From NCBI GenBank assembly GCA_016929635.1, contig JAFGIL010000020.1, forward strand, positions 61,686 to 125,685: a DNA stretch of 64,000 nt. Reading direction: 5' to 3'. Position numbers and translations under genes: made by a program. The notes under the pieces were generated by a model. That model made no database searches and was not told where the DNA came from. It saw nothing but the letters and a program-made list of their open reading frames with translations. This stretch comes from Endomicrobiales bacterium. Its GTDB lineage: Bacteria > Elusimicrobiota > Endomicrobiia > Endomicrobiales > JAFGIL01. Positions 44,195 to 52,089 of this stretch are shown here, one piece after another (the stretch's first letter is position 1; each line of letters opens with the position of its first letter).

Positions 44195-44956
44195 ATGAAT
44201 TCTTCAGCAATAAAAACTTCCAATTTAACCAAACAGTTCGGGGATGTTACTGCTGTTAATGATTTAAATTTGGAGATCCCCCAGGGCGAGATTTTTGCGT
44301 TTCTCGGGCCCAACGGGGCAGGAAAGACAACAGCTACAAAACTTCTTACGGGACTTCTCCGCCCTACCAGGGGAAGCGCGGTTATATGCGGCTATGATAT
44401 TCAGAAAGAGCCGCTGAAAGCAAAACAGCTGCTGGGGCTCGTTTCTGACCAGCCGTTTTTGTATCAATACCTGAGCGGTTACGAGTACATGAATTTTGTT
44501 GGGGATTTATATCAGGTGCCTGCGGATGAGCAGAAAGAGAAAATCCCGCAGCTGCTTGAGATGTTCGAGCTGAAAGACTGGTCAGAGGACCTGATAGATT
44601 CGTATTCCCACGGGATGAAGCAGAAGCTGATAATGGCGGGAATTCTGCTTCACAAGCCGCAGGTTATTTTTCTTGATGAGCCGCTGGTGGGGCTTGACCC
44701 GAAAAGCGCAAGGCTTGTAAAGGACATTTTTTTAAAACTTTCGGAAAGAAAAGTCACTATTTTTATGTGTACGCACGTTCTGGAAATAGCGGAAAAGGTC
44801 GCGCACCGCGTTGGTATTATCCAGAAGGGCAGGCTTATTGCCCTGGAAAGCGTTTCTGAATTAAAAAACAGAGTTCACTCCGGTAATAATCTGGAAGATG
44901 TCTTTTTAGAGCTCACCGGAGGAACGGAATACGCCAGTCTGCTGAAGTTTTTATAA
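44195..44956 (+). CDS. ABC transporter ATP-binding protein (export type)
   Basis: The protein has 253 residues. It has a Walker A motif G-P-N-G-A-G-K-T-T at 38-46, the signature Y-S-H-G-M-K-Q-K near 137-144, Walker B V-I-F-L-D-E-P, and a D-loop G-L-D-P; the switch histidine is in C-T-H-V-L. This is the CcmA/NodI-like class that powers ABC-2 permeases. The permease gene starts 9 bp downstream. Substrate unknown. Confidence 0.93.
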   Translation: MNSSAIKTSNLTKQFGDVTAVNDLNLEIPQGEIFAFLGPNGAGKTTATKLLTGLLRPTRGSAVICGYDIQKEPLKAKQLLGLVSDQPFLYQYLSGYEYMNFVGDLYQVPADEQKEKIPQLLEMFELKDWSEDLIDSYSHGMKQKLIMAGILLHKPQVIFLDEPLVGLDPKSARLVKDIFLKLSERKVTIFMCTHVLEIAEKVAHRVGIIQKGRLIALESVSELKNRVHSGNNLEDVFLELTGGTEYASLLKFL

Positions 44957-44965
44957 TCTCAAACC

Positions 44966-46606
44966 ATGTTAAATCTTATTTCACTTCAATTAAAGCTGTT
45001 CCGCAATAAATTCATACATTTAAGGTTCATAGACGAAGTAATAATCTCCGTGATGATTCTGATTGGGATATTTTTCCTGAGCTGGATTTACTGGGCTGCA
45101 TGGCGCCTTTTGTCTTATCTGAATCAGGTGAGCATCATAGGCCCCTTGCTGGTTAACAAGCTCCTTGCTCTTGTTTTTCTGGTGTCTTTCTCCATGATAG
45201 TGTTTTCGGGGCTTATCACGTCTTTTAATACCATTTTCTTCAGCCGCGACCTGGACTGGCTTGTCTCCACGCCGCTTTCAATCAAAAAAATATTCAGCTT
45301 CAAGCTGTTTGCAACCTCTTTTTATGCCTCATGGATGGTGCTTGTGGCACTGGTGCCGTTTCTTGTTGCCCTGGCACAGGTTAAAAACGCATCTTTTACG
45401 TTTTATATCGGGACAACAGCGCTTCTGGTTCCGTTTCTTATTCTTGCGACCCTGTGCGGCGTGATAATCAGCCTGTTGTTGATGAGGTTTTCTCCTTCAA
45501 AAGAGACGCGCGACATTATAATGTTTCTGGGAGTATTGTTTCTGGCAGGGCTTTACGTGCTTTTCAGGTTCATGCAGCCGGAGCGGCTTGTAAAACCCGA
45601 CGGGCTTGAGGTGGTTTCCCAGTACATTTCATATCTTGACGCGCCTACGGTTGTCTGGCTTCCGAGCTGGTGGATAACAGCGGGGATTTACAGCCTGTTG
45701 TCCCTGAACAAGCCTGACCTTTTCCTTTATTCTTCGTTGCTGTTTGGTCTGGTGCTGGTTATTTTTATTGTCCTGGTTGCCTTTGCGGAAAAACTGTATT
45801 TTGTCGGATGGGCCGAGAGCAGGGTTATAAGCAAAAGGAAAGTTAAAACCGGTTATGTTATTGATAAAAAGCCCCAGTTTCTTTCGCTTCTAAGCAAGGA
45901 TCTGCGTATTTTTTTCAGGGATTCCAATCAGTGGTCGCAGCTTCTTGTTTTGGGCGCTTTGGTTATTGTGTATCTTTTCAGCATATACAAGCTGCCTCTG
46001 GATAATACTTTGTATCTTAAAAACCTGGTATCTTACGCGAACATTGCGCTCATCGGATTTATCTTATCCGCGGTGGGCCTGCGTCTTATTTTTCCCCTGA
46101 TAAGCATAGAAGGCGACAGCGCGTGGCTGCTGTTTTCGGCTCCTGTTTCAACCAGAAAAATTTTCTGGTCCAAGCTTGTTTTCGGCAGCATGCCTGTGGT
46201 TCTTCTTGCGGTCATTTTAATTGTTTCCTCAAACTATATCCTGAAAACGGATTTTCCGATTTTTCTGATGACCAGTATCGCAACCTTGATTATGTCTTTT
46301 GGGTTGAGCACACTGTCCATGGGGTTCGGGGCTGTTTTCCCGAGGTTTGATCTGGCAAATGTTGTACAGATAGAGTCCTCTGCAGGCGGCATATTTTACA
46401 TGATAACAGCTCTTTTTTACATTGTGGTAAACATCTCTTTATGGGCATGGCCTGTGCAGAATTTTTACAGGTATAAATTCCACTTGACGTATCTTTCCTG
46501 GGGGCACTTCTGGTGGGTTTTTCTGGGCCTGATAATTATTAATGGAATAGCTTTCTGTGTCCCAACCTGGCTCGGCCTGCGCAGTTTGCAGAAACTGGAA
46601 AAGTAG
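44966..46606 (+). CDS. Large ABC-2-like export permease
   Basis: The protein has 546 residues with roughly twelve hydrophobic segments in two similar halves, one from ~30 to 270 and one from ~320 to 540. It resembles the 12-helix permeases paired with CcmA-type ATPases in some bacteria. S-R-D-L-D-W-L-V-S-T-P and the corresponding D-S-A-W-L-L-F-S-A-P-V-S in the second half are the expected coupling-helix regions. It is the last gene of the operon and is closed by a strong hairpin terminator 13 bp later. Confidence 0.85.
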   Translation: MLNLISLQLKLFRNKFIHLRFIDEVIISVMILIGIFFLSWIYWAAWRLLSYLNQVSIIGPLLVNKLLALVFLVSFSMIVFSGLITSFNTIFFSRDLDWLVSTPLSIKKIFSFKLFATSFYASWMVLVALVPFLVALAQVKNASFTFYIGTTALLVPFLILATLCGVIISLLLMRFSPSKETRDIIMFLGVLFLAGLYVLFRFMQPERLVKPDGLEVVSQYISYLDAPTVVWLPSWWITAGIYSLLSLNKPDLFLYSSLLFGLVLVIFIVLVAFAEKLYFVGWAESRVISKRKVKTGYVIDKKPQFLSLLSKDLRIFFRDSNQWSQLLVLGALVIVYLFSIYKLPLDNTLYLKNLVSYANIALIGFILSAVGLRLIFPLISIEGDSAWLLFSAPVSTRKIFWSKLVFGSMPVVLLAVILIVSSNYILKTDFPIFLMTSIATLIMSFGLSTLSMGFGAVFPRFDLANVVQIESSAGGIFYMITALFYIVVNISLWAWPVQNFYRYKFHLTYLSWGHFWWVFLGLIIINGIAFCVPTWLGLRSLQKLEK

Positions 46607-46618
46607 CAGGTATTACCT

Positions 46619-46664
46619 AATACAACACCGGGTGTTAGACTAGTCAAACACCCGGTGTTGTATT
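46619..46664. terminator. Strong bidirectional hairpin terminator
   Basis: A perfect 18-bp stem (left arm 46619-46636, right arm 46647-46664) surrounds a 10-base loop. The stem contains CACCGGGTGTT/AACACCCGGTG, and its A/T-rich ends give a T-rich tail in both directions. It separates the ABC operon on the plus strand from tRNA-Leu on the minus strand. Confidence 0.85.
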
Positions 46665-46739
46665 TATATCGGACAATGTAGGGCAAGGCTTTCCTGGTCG
46701 CCATGTTTTTGGAGACATCCTTGCATTATTTAGAAAAAA

Positions 46740-46825
46740 TGCCGAGGGAGGGACTTGAACCCACACACCGCATAAGCGATTGCAGATTTTGAGTCTGCCG
46801 CGTCTGCCAATTCCGCCACCCCGGC
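46740..46825 (-). tRNA. tRNA-Leu, anticodon CAA
   Basis: Read on the minus strand, the 7-bp acceptor stem pairs GCCGGGG with CCTCGGC (one G-U). The anticodon stem GCAGA/TCTGC encloses loop CTCAAAA, giving anticodon CAA (codon TTG). A long variable arm follows, then the T arm with GTTCAAG. CCA is not encoded; a T-run follows the discriminator A. The 5' half up to the anticodon loop lies in the 42-bp repeat shared with the element's other end, so it was delivered or regenerated by the integrated element. The integrase stop codon is about 14 bp upstream, and no separate promoter fits between them. Confidence 0.95.
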
Positions 46826-46827
46826 AT
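46786..46827. repeat. Attachment-site core, left copy (within tRNA-Leu)
   Basis: A 42-bp sequence covering the tRNA 5' half through the anticodon loop is identical to 62006-62047. The flanking bases diverge at once on both sides, which defines the shared core. Confidence 0.9.
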
Positions 46828-46839
46828 CTGATTGAATTT

Positions 46840-47907
46840 TCAATTCATTTTGCGATTTACCAAGACCTCAGAAATGCCTAAAGTTTGTCTATGTTTGTCT
46901 AAGCCTTCCTGAGAATTCGCAGACAGTTTACTCAAGTAATTGATTTCTTCCCTGTTGTTGTCTGGTGATAAATGAGCATAATACTTTTCAGTAGTTGTAA
47001 CACTTGAATGCCCAAGCCACCTGCTTACCTGAAATATGTTTACGCCTTTCATGACCAGCTGGCTCGCAAAGGTATGCCTTAAATCGTGCCATCTCATGTT
47101 TTTAATTCCGAGTTTTTTGCACGCTTTCACGAACCTCTGGTAAACGTAATTCGGGTATAAAGTACCAAATACAAAATCCTTATCGGATTTTCTTTCTGCA
47201 TACAGTTTTTTTAACATGTCATGAAGCATTTCACTCATGGGGATATGCCTTGACTTGCCAGACTTAGACTTGGGAATAAATATATCCTTAATGCTTAAGG
47301 TGATATCTTCCCATCTCACACTGCAAAGCTCGCCCAGCCTCATTCCCGTATGCAAAGCTCCGATGAAATAAACGTAAATACTTGTGCCCCTTAAATAAGC
47401 TTCAAGTACCTGTATTTCATCCCTGCTTAAAAACCTGATATGTGCGTTTGGTTCCCTTTTAAGCTTCACGCCGTTTGCAGGATTAAATCCTTCAAACTTC
47501 TGCCAGATTATCATTTTGTTGAATATGACTTTAACAAGAGAATGATACCTGTCAGCTGTCCCGGAACACAGCCCTCTTTCCATTAAATGATTTCTCATGT
47601 TCTGGATATCGAGGGGAGTGAAGTCAACCAGCTTTTTGTTTCCGAAAAGTTCATTAAGCTGCCTGACCTGAATTATATCCTGATCGTATGAAGCTTTGTT
47701 TGGCTTGGAATGGTTTTCAAGGAACAGTTTAGCTGCCTCTTTAAAGGTCAGCTTTTCATCGTGGACGGAACGTTTTGAAAGCTTTATTCTTTTCTGGACC
47801 TCTGCCTGTATGGCTTCGTTTTTCGTATTATATCTTTTCCTGTATCTTCTGCCATCATGCCAGAAATCATAAGCCCAGGTTCCGTTTGAGGTACGAAGAA
47901 CACTCAT
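46840..47907 (-). CDS. int: Tyrosine recombinase (integrase) of the island
   Basis: The protein has 355 residues. A SAM-like core-binding domain covers ~50-140. The catalytic domain has Arg190 (H-T-G-M-R-L-G-E-L), a lysine near 218, H274-D-L-R277, His300 (W-L-G-H-S-S) and the nucleophile Tyr310 (K-Y-Y-A-H-L), so it is complete. It should catalyse integration at, and excision from, the tRNA-Leu 5' half. The start overlaps the excisionase-like gene by 4 bp. The tRNA lies immediately downstream on the same strand, so integrase transcripts would read into it. Confidence 0.95.
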   Translation of the reverse strand: MSVLRTSNGTWAYDFWHDGRRYRKRYNTKNEAIQAEVQKRIKLSKRSVHDEKLTFKEAAKLFLENHSKPNKASYDQDIIQVRQLNELFGNKKLVDFTPLDIQNMRNHLMERGLCSGTADRYHSLVKVIFNKMIIWQKFEGFNPANGVKLKREPNAHIRFLSRDEIQVLEAYLRGTSIYVYFIGALHTGMRLGELCSVRWEDITLSIKDIFIPKSKSGKSRHIPMSEMLHDMLKKLYAERKSDKDFVFGTLYPNYVYQRFVKACKKLGIKNMRWHDLRHTFASQLVMKGVNIFQVSRWLGHSSVTTTEKYYAHLSPDNNREEINYLSKLSANSQEGLDKHRQTLGISEVLVNRKMN

Positions 47908-48137
47908 TTTCTGGCCTCCTCGCCCTCCACTGTGGCACTATTATAACAAATTTTTAATCCAAAGGGAATATGTGTCCTCTGTTTTATCCACTGGTCAATC
48001 GTTTCTCTATTAAACCTTAACAATCTTCCAATTTTGATATAAGGTATAGATTTTTTATATACCAAGTCATAAATTGTAGACTTTTTAATGGATAAATACT
48101 TGGATAGTTCAATGATATCTATATAATTTTGTTTCAT
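47904..48137 (-). CDS. Excisionase-type helix-turn-helix protein
   Basis: The protein has 77 residues. The N-terminal ~55 residues form a MerR-like winged helix of the excisionase (HTH_17) class: S-K-Y-L-S-I-K-K-S-T-I-Y-D-L, I-P-Y-I-K-I-G-R-L-L-R-F, and I-D-Q-W-I. Such proteins bend DNA at attachment sites or regulate integrase. It overlaps the integrase start by 4 bp and follows the coupling-protein gene by 5 bp. Either directionality factor or regulator is possible. Confidence 0.85.
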   Translation of the reverse strand: MKQNYIDIIELSKYLSIKKSTIYDLVYKKSIPYIKIGRLLRFNRETIDQWIKQRTHIPFGLKICYNSATVEGEEARK

Positions 48138-48142
48138 ATCCT

Positions 48143-50011
48143 TTAAATATCCTCAGCGGATTTTGGCAAATCCCATTTGCTCTCTTGTTTTTTATCTTCT
48201 TCGCTATTTTCTTTTTTCTTAAGATCAGGCAAATGTATGTTTTCAGTGTTGAATATTACAGGTAAAAAGTGAAGTAGTCCGAAATTAGACAATGATTTGA
48301 AATAACCAAAGCCTTTCCTGACATCCCTGACTTTTTGAGGATGAATCTTAAATTCATCTACTGACCTGAGACTTGCAGTTTTTGTTGATGTTCTTTCCTC
48401 TTCATTCTGCATTATTATTTGCTCGGTTGATTTTACCGTTTTATAAGTTCCTACATCTTTTACGAAAGCTTCAGTTGCATCTGATGATGCTCCCTGTAGT
48501 ATAAATTTTGTGTTTGTATTAGTATTTATCTGGTCTGGATGGCTTGGGGAAATATCAGCTAATCTGCCAAGAGATTGATAAGCAATAGTTATCATGAAGC
48601 CGGATTCACGAGCTTGAGCTAAAGTATCAGCAAAAGCAGGGGTACCAAATGTATTGTATTCATCTATAAATACTGATAACTCCTTTCTTATGTTTTTCTC
48701 TATTTTATAGGCGTTTCCACACAGACAGTTAATATCATTGGTTATTATGTGTCCCAGCCTTGTTGCAGTGGCTCTATTTGAAGTAATTGGCAGGGATATA
48801 TAAACCACTTTTTTGTTGAGATATACATCCATTAAGTTAATGTCATTACCTTTAAAAAGATGCCCAAATTCAGTATTTACAACTGTTGCTAATTCATTAG
48901 TGATTCTTTCTATCTTTGCCTTATTGTTTTTATAGAAATCGTAGTACTTTGGATACTCGTCAGGAACAGGATTGTTGAACTTATCAAACAATACATTGAA
49001 GTTGAGTGGTTTCTTCTTTTTCAAGTGCTCAAAAAAGAAGGTTTGCAGTGCATTTTCACAAAACAATTTGTAATGAGGTTCTGTAATTTCAATACAGCTC
49101 ATGATTTTGTCCTTTAATTCCGTTGCATTTCCAAGTTCTAATGGATTGTATGTATTCGATAGACCAGGATTAGCAATTGAAAACATTTTAAAGTCATTTT
49201 CTCTGCCAGAATCCTTGCACATCTGATATATGGTTTTAGCGTTTGTAAGGTCGCCTTTTGCATCTACAAATATAACGCCTCTTCTTTTGCTTATATCTTG
49301 AGATAATATCGGGAACAATACAGAATGTGTCTTGCCTGCCCCGGTACCACCAATAACAGAAGTGTGCATAAACCTTTCTTCATCACTTAATAAGGCAAAA
49401 TCCCTACCTTTAGTGTGCCAGCCGATGATGGTTAGAGGTGCCCTGTACTTTTTAATTTTGTTAAAAAGCTTTGTGAACTTTTTAAAGAGCTTTTTTTGTT
49501 TGGGAACATACACTTCTTCATAATAATCTTCCAGCTCTTTATCAATCATAGTTTTGTCCTTGAATTGTCTGTAATAAACTACACTATATATCACAAATGG
49601 AATTACTGCAAAAACACCTGAAAACAAATGCCAGTACTCAACAGGAGAATAGAAAGGAAATTTATTAACATATGTTTCCAATGGGATATAAACTGGCAGT
49701 AGTTTTATAAATCGATGTAGGTATAGAAACATCCTTAGCTTTATTGGATCTGTGCTGGTATATAGCTGCCAGATCAGGTTATATTTATTTATCAGGAATA
49801 TAATCGGAATCTGTAGATATATTAAGTATATAAGTCTTGGTATATATTGAAGAAACAGATGTTGATTTGTCCCTTTGGGATAATTATTGAGCCAGGCTTT
49901 CATGTGAATGTATGCCAATGGTCTTGCAAGAGTTGCCCATGACAGTATTAAGAATATGATTTTCACTGTGTAATAGACTAAGTAAAATATTAGTTGAATA
50001 AAAGCTTCCAT
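48143..50011 (-). CDS. Type IV coupling protein (VirD4/TraG/TraD-like ATPase)
   Basis: The protein has 622 residues. Residues ~1-150 hold several membrane helices. The motor domain starts with I-G-W-H-T-K-G-R-D and Walker A G-G-T-G-A-G-K-T-H-S at 221-230, then V-D-A-K-G-D-L. Walker B is S-V-F-I-D-E-Y near 430, followed by A-Q-A-R-E-S-G-F-M-I-T-I-A-Y-Q-S, typical of the TraD/TraG C-terminal motor. It would pump the relaxase-DNA complex into a secretion channel. No relaxase or other channel gene is present in the island. Confidence 0.9.
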   Translation of the reverse strand: MEAFIQLIFYLVYYTVKIIFLILSWATLARPLAYIHMKAWLNNYPKGTNQHLFLQYIPRLIYLIYLQIPIIFLINKYNLIWQLYTSTDPIKLRMFLYLHRFIKLLPVYIPLETYVNKFPFYSPVEYWHLFSGVFAVIPFVIYSVVYYRQFKDKTMIDKELEDYYEEVYVPKQKKLFKKFTKLFNKIKKYRAPLTIIGWHTKGRDFALLSDEERFMHTSVIGGTGAGKTHSVLFPILSQDISKRRGVIFVDAKGDLTNAKTIYQMCKDSGRENDFKMFSIANPGLSNTYNPLELGNATELKDKIMSCIEITEPHYKLFCENALQTFFFEHLKKKKPLNFNVLFDKFNNPVPDEYPKYYDFYKNNKAKIERITNELATVVNTEFGHLFKGNDINLMDVYLNKKVVYISLPITSNRATATRLGHIITNDINCLCGNAYKIEKNIRKELSVFIDEYNTFGTPAFADTLAQARESGFMITIAYQSLGRLADISPSHPDQINTNTNTKFILQGASSDATEAFVKDVGTYKTVKSTEQIIMQNEEERTSTKTASLRSVDEFKIHPQKVRDVRKGFGYFKSLSNFGLLHFLPVIFNTENIHLPDLKKKENSEEDKKQESKWDLPKSAEDI

Positions 50012-50739
50012 TACAAATCCCCTATTTGAAAGGTTTTATTATTTATCATTTCCATTTTTGATAATTCCGTATTGTTAATATAGGTGTCTATATTTATGAA
50101 AAATGCATGAGGTTTTTGTTTTTTAAGTTCTTTAATTGTTTCTATCATTTTATTCTTTATTATTTTCCTGTTGTAGAAGTAGAGGATTGCATTGAAATTA
50201 TCCTTGGAGTACTCAAATAACCGTTCAATTGTCTTTTCTCTTGTTTCTTTATTTTTCAAGCTAAGTTCCAACTCAATACAAAACTTCTTTTCTGGACCAT
50301 TCCTGGATAAGATTGTAAATTCAGCATCGCAGAATTTTAACCTTTTGTCATTTTCAACCTTAAGTCTTTTTTCTGGTGTAAATTCCAATAGCCTTTCATT
50401 AAAAAAGTTTTCTGTGGCAAGCTGTATTTTTATTAGAGTTGTATCATGATAAAAGCTGGTGGTTTTATATGTGCTGGGATAAAACCTGCATACATACTGT
50501 CCTTCTCCTGCAGATTCTACTTGTTTTCTAATGTGTTCAGGCAGATAGTAGGCTTTTGTGGGATAAAGCATGGTTTTAAATGTTCTTACAAGGCCTCTTG
50601 AAGTCAGATACTGCATAACATTATAAGCCTTTCTTTTGCTTTTCGTTATCATTTCAATCTCATCTACAGTTATATATCCGTATTCTCCAGTTATGCTTAC
50701 TATCTTGCTATGCAATTCGCTTGTATATATCCTGCTCAT
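50011..50739 (-). CDS. Replication-relaxation-family-like winged-helix protein
   Basis: The protein has 242 residues. The N-terminal ~70 residues look like a winged helix (Y-I-T-V-D-E-I-E-M-I-T, Y-L-T-S-R-G-L-V). The remainder has H-D-T-T-L-I-K-I-Q near 97, C-D-A-E-F-T-I near 138 and C-I-E-L-E-L-S near 154, a spacing that recalls replication-relaxation proteins of mobile elements with a nuclease-like fold. Its stop shares one base with the coupling-protein start, so they are coupled. It may process or bind the transfer origin in place of a classical relaxase, which is inference. GGAG precedes the ATG. Confidence 0.65.
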   Translation of the reverse strand: MSRIYTSELHSKIVSITGEYGYITVDEIEMITKSKRKAYNVMQYLTSRGLVRTFKTMLYPTKAYYLPEHIRKQVESAGEGQYVCRFYPSTYKTTSFYHDTTLIKIQLATENFFNERLLEFTPEKRLKVENDKRLKFCDAEFTILSRNGPEKKFCIELELSLKNKETREKTIERLFEYSKDNFNAILYFYNRKIIKNKMIETIKELKKQKPHAFFINIDTYINNTELSKMEMINNKTFQIGDL

Positions 50740-50740
50740 G

Positions 50741-50880
50741 CCTTTCTCCTTTTCTTTCTTTCTTCTTCTCTACCTAACTACACTACACATCAATCCACCA
50801 CTCACAGACACACTTTCTCTACTACTTACACTTACCTTACTCAATTCTCTCACGCACACACGTCACACTTTGCTACTTAT
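50741..50880. promoter_or_regulatory. G-depleted stretch upstream of mobilization operon
   Basis: This 140-base non-coding segment contains 52 C and only 4 G on the plus strand. It would be a C-poor, unstructured leader for the minus-strand mobilization operon, and a C-rich, G-poor rut-like site for any plus-strand transcript. Either a translation/termination control function or part of a transfer origin is possible. Confidence 0.4.
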
Positions 50881-51018
50881 TATTAAGTCGTAGAGGAAGG
50901 GTGGTTTTGCACTGAAGGGCAAAACCACCCTTCCTCAAATGTGCGTGTGTGCGACGATAAAACCAATCTTTGGTGTCTTTTATTTATTCATAATAAATAT
51001 GAGGCTATTATGAATAAA
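50853..51018. other. oriT-like cluster of inverted repeats
   Basis: Three inverted repeats lie in the gap between the mobilization operon and the next genes. A 10-bp outer pair (50853-50862 / 50944-50953) encloses an 18-bp perfect hairpin with an 8-base loop (50893-50910 / 50919-50936). A 13-bp perfect pair with a 10-base loop follows (50983-50995 / 51006-51018). None is followed by a T-run, so ordinary terminators are unlikely. Their position upstream of coupling and relaxation genes fits a transfer or replication origin; no nic site can be assigned. Confidence 0.45.
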
Positions 51019-51036
51019 TTCTAACTGTTCCAATCG

Positions 51037-51207
51037 TTATTCCTGGACTGGCTTATCTTCACTTACTGGATCGGAATCCAGCAGCCTAATAGCTTTTACC
51101 ACAGCCTTTTTTTGGGCTTCAAGCCTTTTGATTTCTGCCTGGCGAGTAGCTATCTTGCTGTTCAAGATTTCGACCTTGCTCTGGAGTTTTGTTGTGATAT
51201 TCTTCAT
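51037..51207 (-). CDS. Short coiled-coil protein, unknown
   Basis: This 56-residue frame begins M-K-N-I-T-T-K-L-Q-S-K and continues as a charged amphipathic helix (K-V-E-I-L-N-S-K-I-A, R-Q-A-E-I-K-R-L-E) before a short acidic tail. The heptad pattern suggests a coiled coil, as in small accessory proteins of mobilization regions. No strong ribosome site is visible before the ATG. Its reading direction matches the mobilization operon downstream. No family is recognised. Confidence 0.5.
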   Translation of the reverse strand: MKNITTKLQSKVEILNSKIATRQAEIKRLEAQKKAVVKAIRLLDSDPVSEDKPVQE

Positions 51208-51382
51208 GATTACATTTTATTGCACGAGCAATTGTAAGTCAACCAAAAAAATCAAATTATAAAAGGTTATAAAATAGAAGTAGCAATATTTATTGACGAG
51301 AAAATGAAGTAATGGAAGCAGGAAAAATGAAGGTAAATAGTGAAATAATGATTATGGCAAGTATACTTATAGTCTACACATA

Positions 51383-51391
51383 TGCTATAAT
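51383..51391 (+). promoter_or_regulatory. Extended -10 promoter of XRE regulator
   Basis: TGCTATAAT (51383-51391) is an extended -10 element with no good -35. Its end lies 6 bases before ATG 51398, so transcription should begin at or next to the start codon (leaderless message). Confidence 0.55.
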
Positions 51392-51397
51392 GAGGAC

Positions 51398-51613
51398 ATG
51401 AAAGATTACAAAAAAGAGTTTGGTAAAAGGGTGCGTAAACAGCGAGAAATTACAGGTATGACACAAGCGAATCTGGCCTATTTTACGGGGTTGCACAGGA
51501 CTTATATTGCAGGCATTGAAAGGGGAGAGAGGAACCCTAGCTTGAAGAATATTCTAAAGATAGCCAGGGAGCTGGATATTACTATTTATGCGTTATTAAG
51601 AGACCTGGAATAG
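51398..51613 (+). CDS. Small XRE-family regulator (C-protein-like)
   Basis: The protein has 71 residues, almost entirely one helix-turn-helix: R-V-R-K-Q-R-E-I-T-G-M-T-Q-A-N-L-A, G-L-H-R-T-Y-I-A-G-I-E-R-G-E-R-N-P-S-L. Size and motif match the controller proteins of restriction-modification systems and similar single-domain repressors. It is the only plus-strand gene in this part of the island. The restriction-modification operon is about 2 kb away on the other strand, so control of it is possible but not shown. Leaderless expression is typical of C-proteins. Confidence 0.85.
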   Translation: MKDYKKEFGKRVRKQREITGMTQANLAYFTGLHRTYIAGIERGERNPSLKNILKIARELDITIYALLRDLE

Positions 51614-51620
51614 AGTGGAT

Positions 51621-51884
51621 TTAACTCATATCAATGAGCTTTTTGACTATTTCAGGGGCTGAATCAGCATATTCTTTTAACTTCAAGAGGTCTTCGCTTA
51701 ATTCAATATTCATGTCAGATGCTTTCTTGATAAGCTTCATCATTTTAAGAACTTGACCAAGATCACGAACAACCTGTTTTGACATTTCACACGCAATATC
51801 ACTCCCATTTATATCAAAGGAAAGAGTTATGATCCCATTCAGGCTAAAAGCATATATTTTGGTATGGGGGGGTTTTGTTTCCAT
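51621..51884 (-). CDS. Hypothetical protein, unknown function
   Basis: The protein has 87 residues. The N-terminal part looks beta-rich (I-Y-A-F-S-L-N-G-I-I-T-L-S-F-D) and the rest is helical and charged. No motif is recognised. It overlaps the upstream small gene by 41 bp and converges with the XRE gene, with 7 bp between the stops. The ribosome site is weak, as expected for a coupled gene. It belongs to a run of three small overlapping genes after the 232-residue regulator. Confidence 0.55.
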   Translation of the reverse strand: METKPPHTKIYAFSLNGIITLSFDINGSDIACEMSKQVVRDLGQVLKMMKLIKKASDMNIELSEDLLKLKEYADSAPEIVKKLIDMS

Positions 51885-52089
51885 ATATGCTTTTTACTGC
51901 ATTTTTTGTTAGTGCTATTTTATCACTGGAAGGGTATTTTTGCTTTAAGGCAGATGACCTGAATAATACATATTTCTTGCTGACTTTGAAGAATTCAGCA
52001 ACATCATTATCGATGGCGTAATAGTCTTTTCTAATAGGATAAACCTTTAGTTTCCTGCCATTAAATGATATGTATTTCGGGCTTAACAT
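51844..52089 (-). CDS. Hypothetical small protein, unknown function
   Basis: The start at ATG 52089 is chosen because AGAGGT lies 7 bases before it; a longer frame from 52110 lacks such a site. This gives 81 residues. The sequence starts M-L-S-P-K-Y-I-S-F-N-G-R-K-L and contains D-N-D-V-A-E-F-F-K-V, a pattern that faintly resembles phage ORF6N/antirepressor N-termini, too weak to assign. It overlaps both neighbours, indicating translational coupling. Confidence 0.55.
   Translation of the reverse strand: MLSPKYISFNGRKLKVYPIRKDYYAIDNDVAEFFKVSKKYVLFRSSALKQKYPSSDKIALTKNAVKSIYGNKTPPYQNICF

Noticed and set aside
50636..50893. 85-residue threonine/leucine-rich frame on the plus strand
   Set aside because: It comes from the G-depleted stretch and the antisense of the relaxation-like gene; low-complexity sequence alone explains it.
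50893..50936. Rho-independent terminator
   Set aside because: The 18-bp stem is perfect but has no T-run on either side, and it lies upstream of the operon with other inverted repeats, which fits an origin-like region better.
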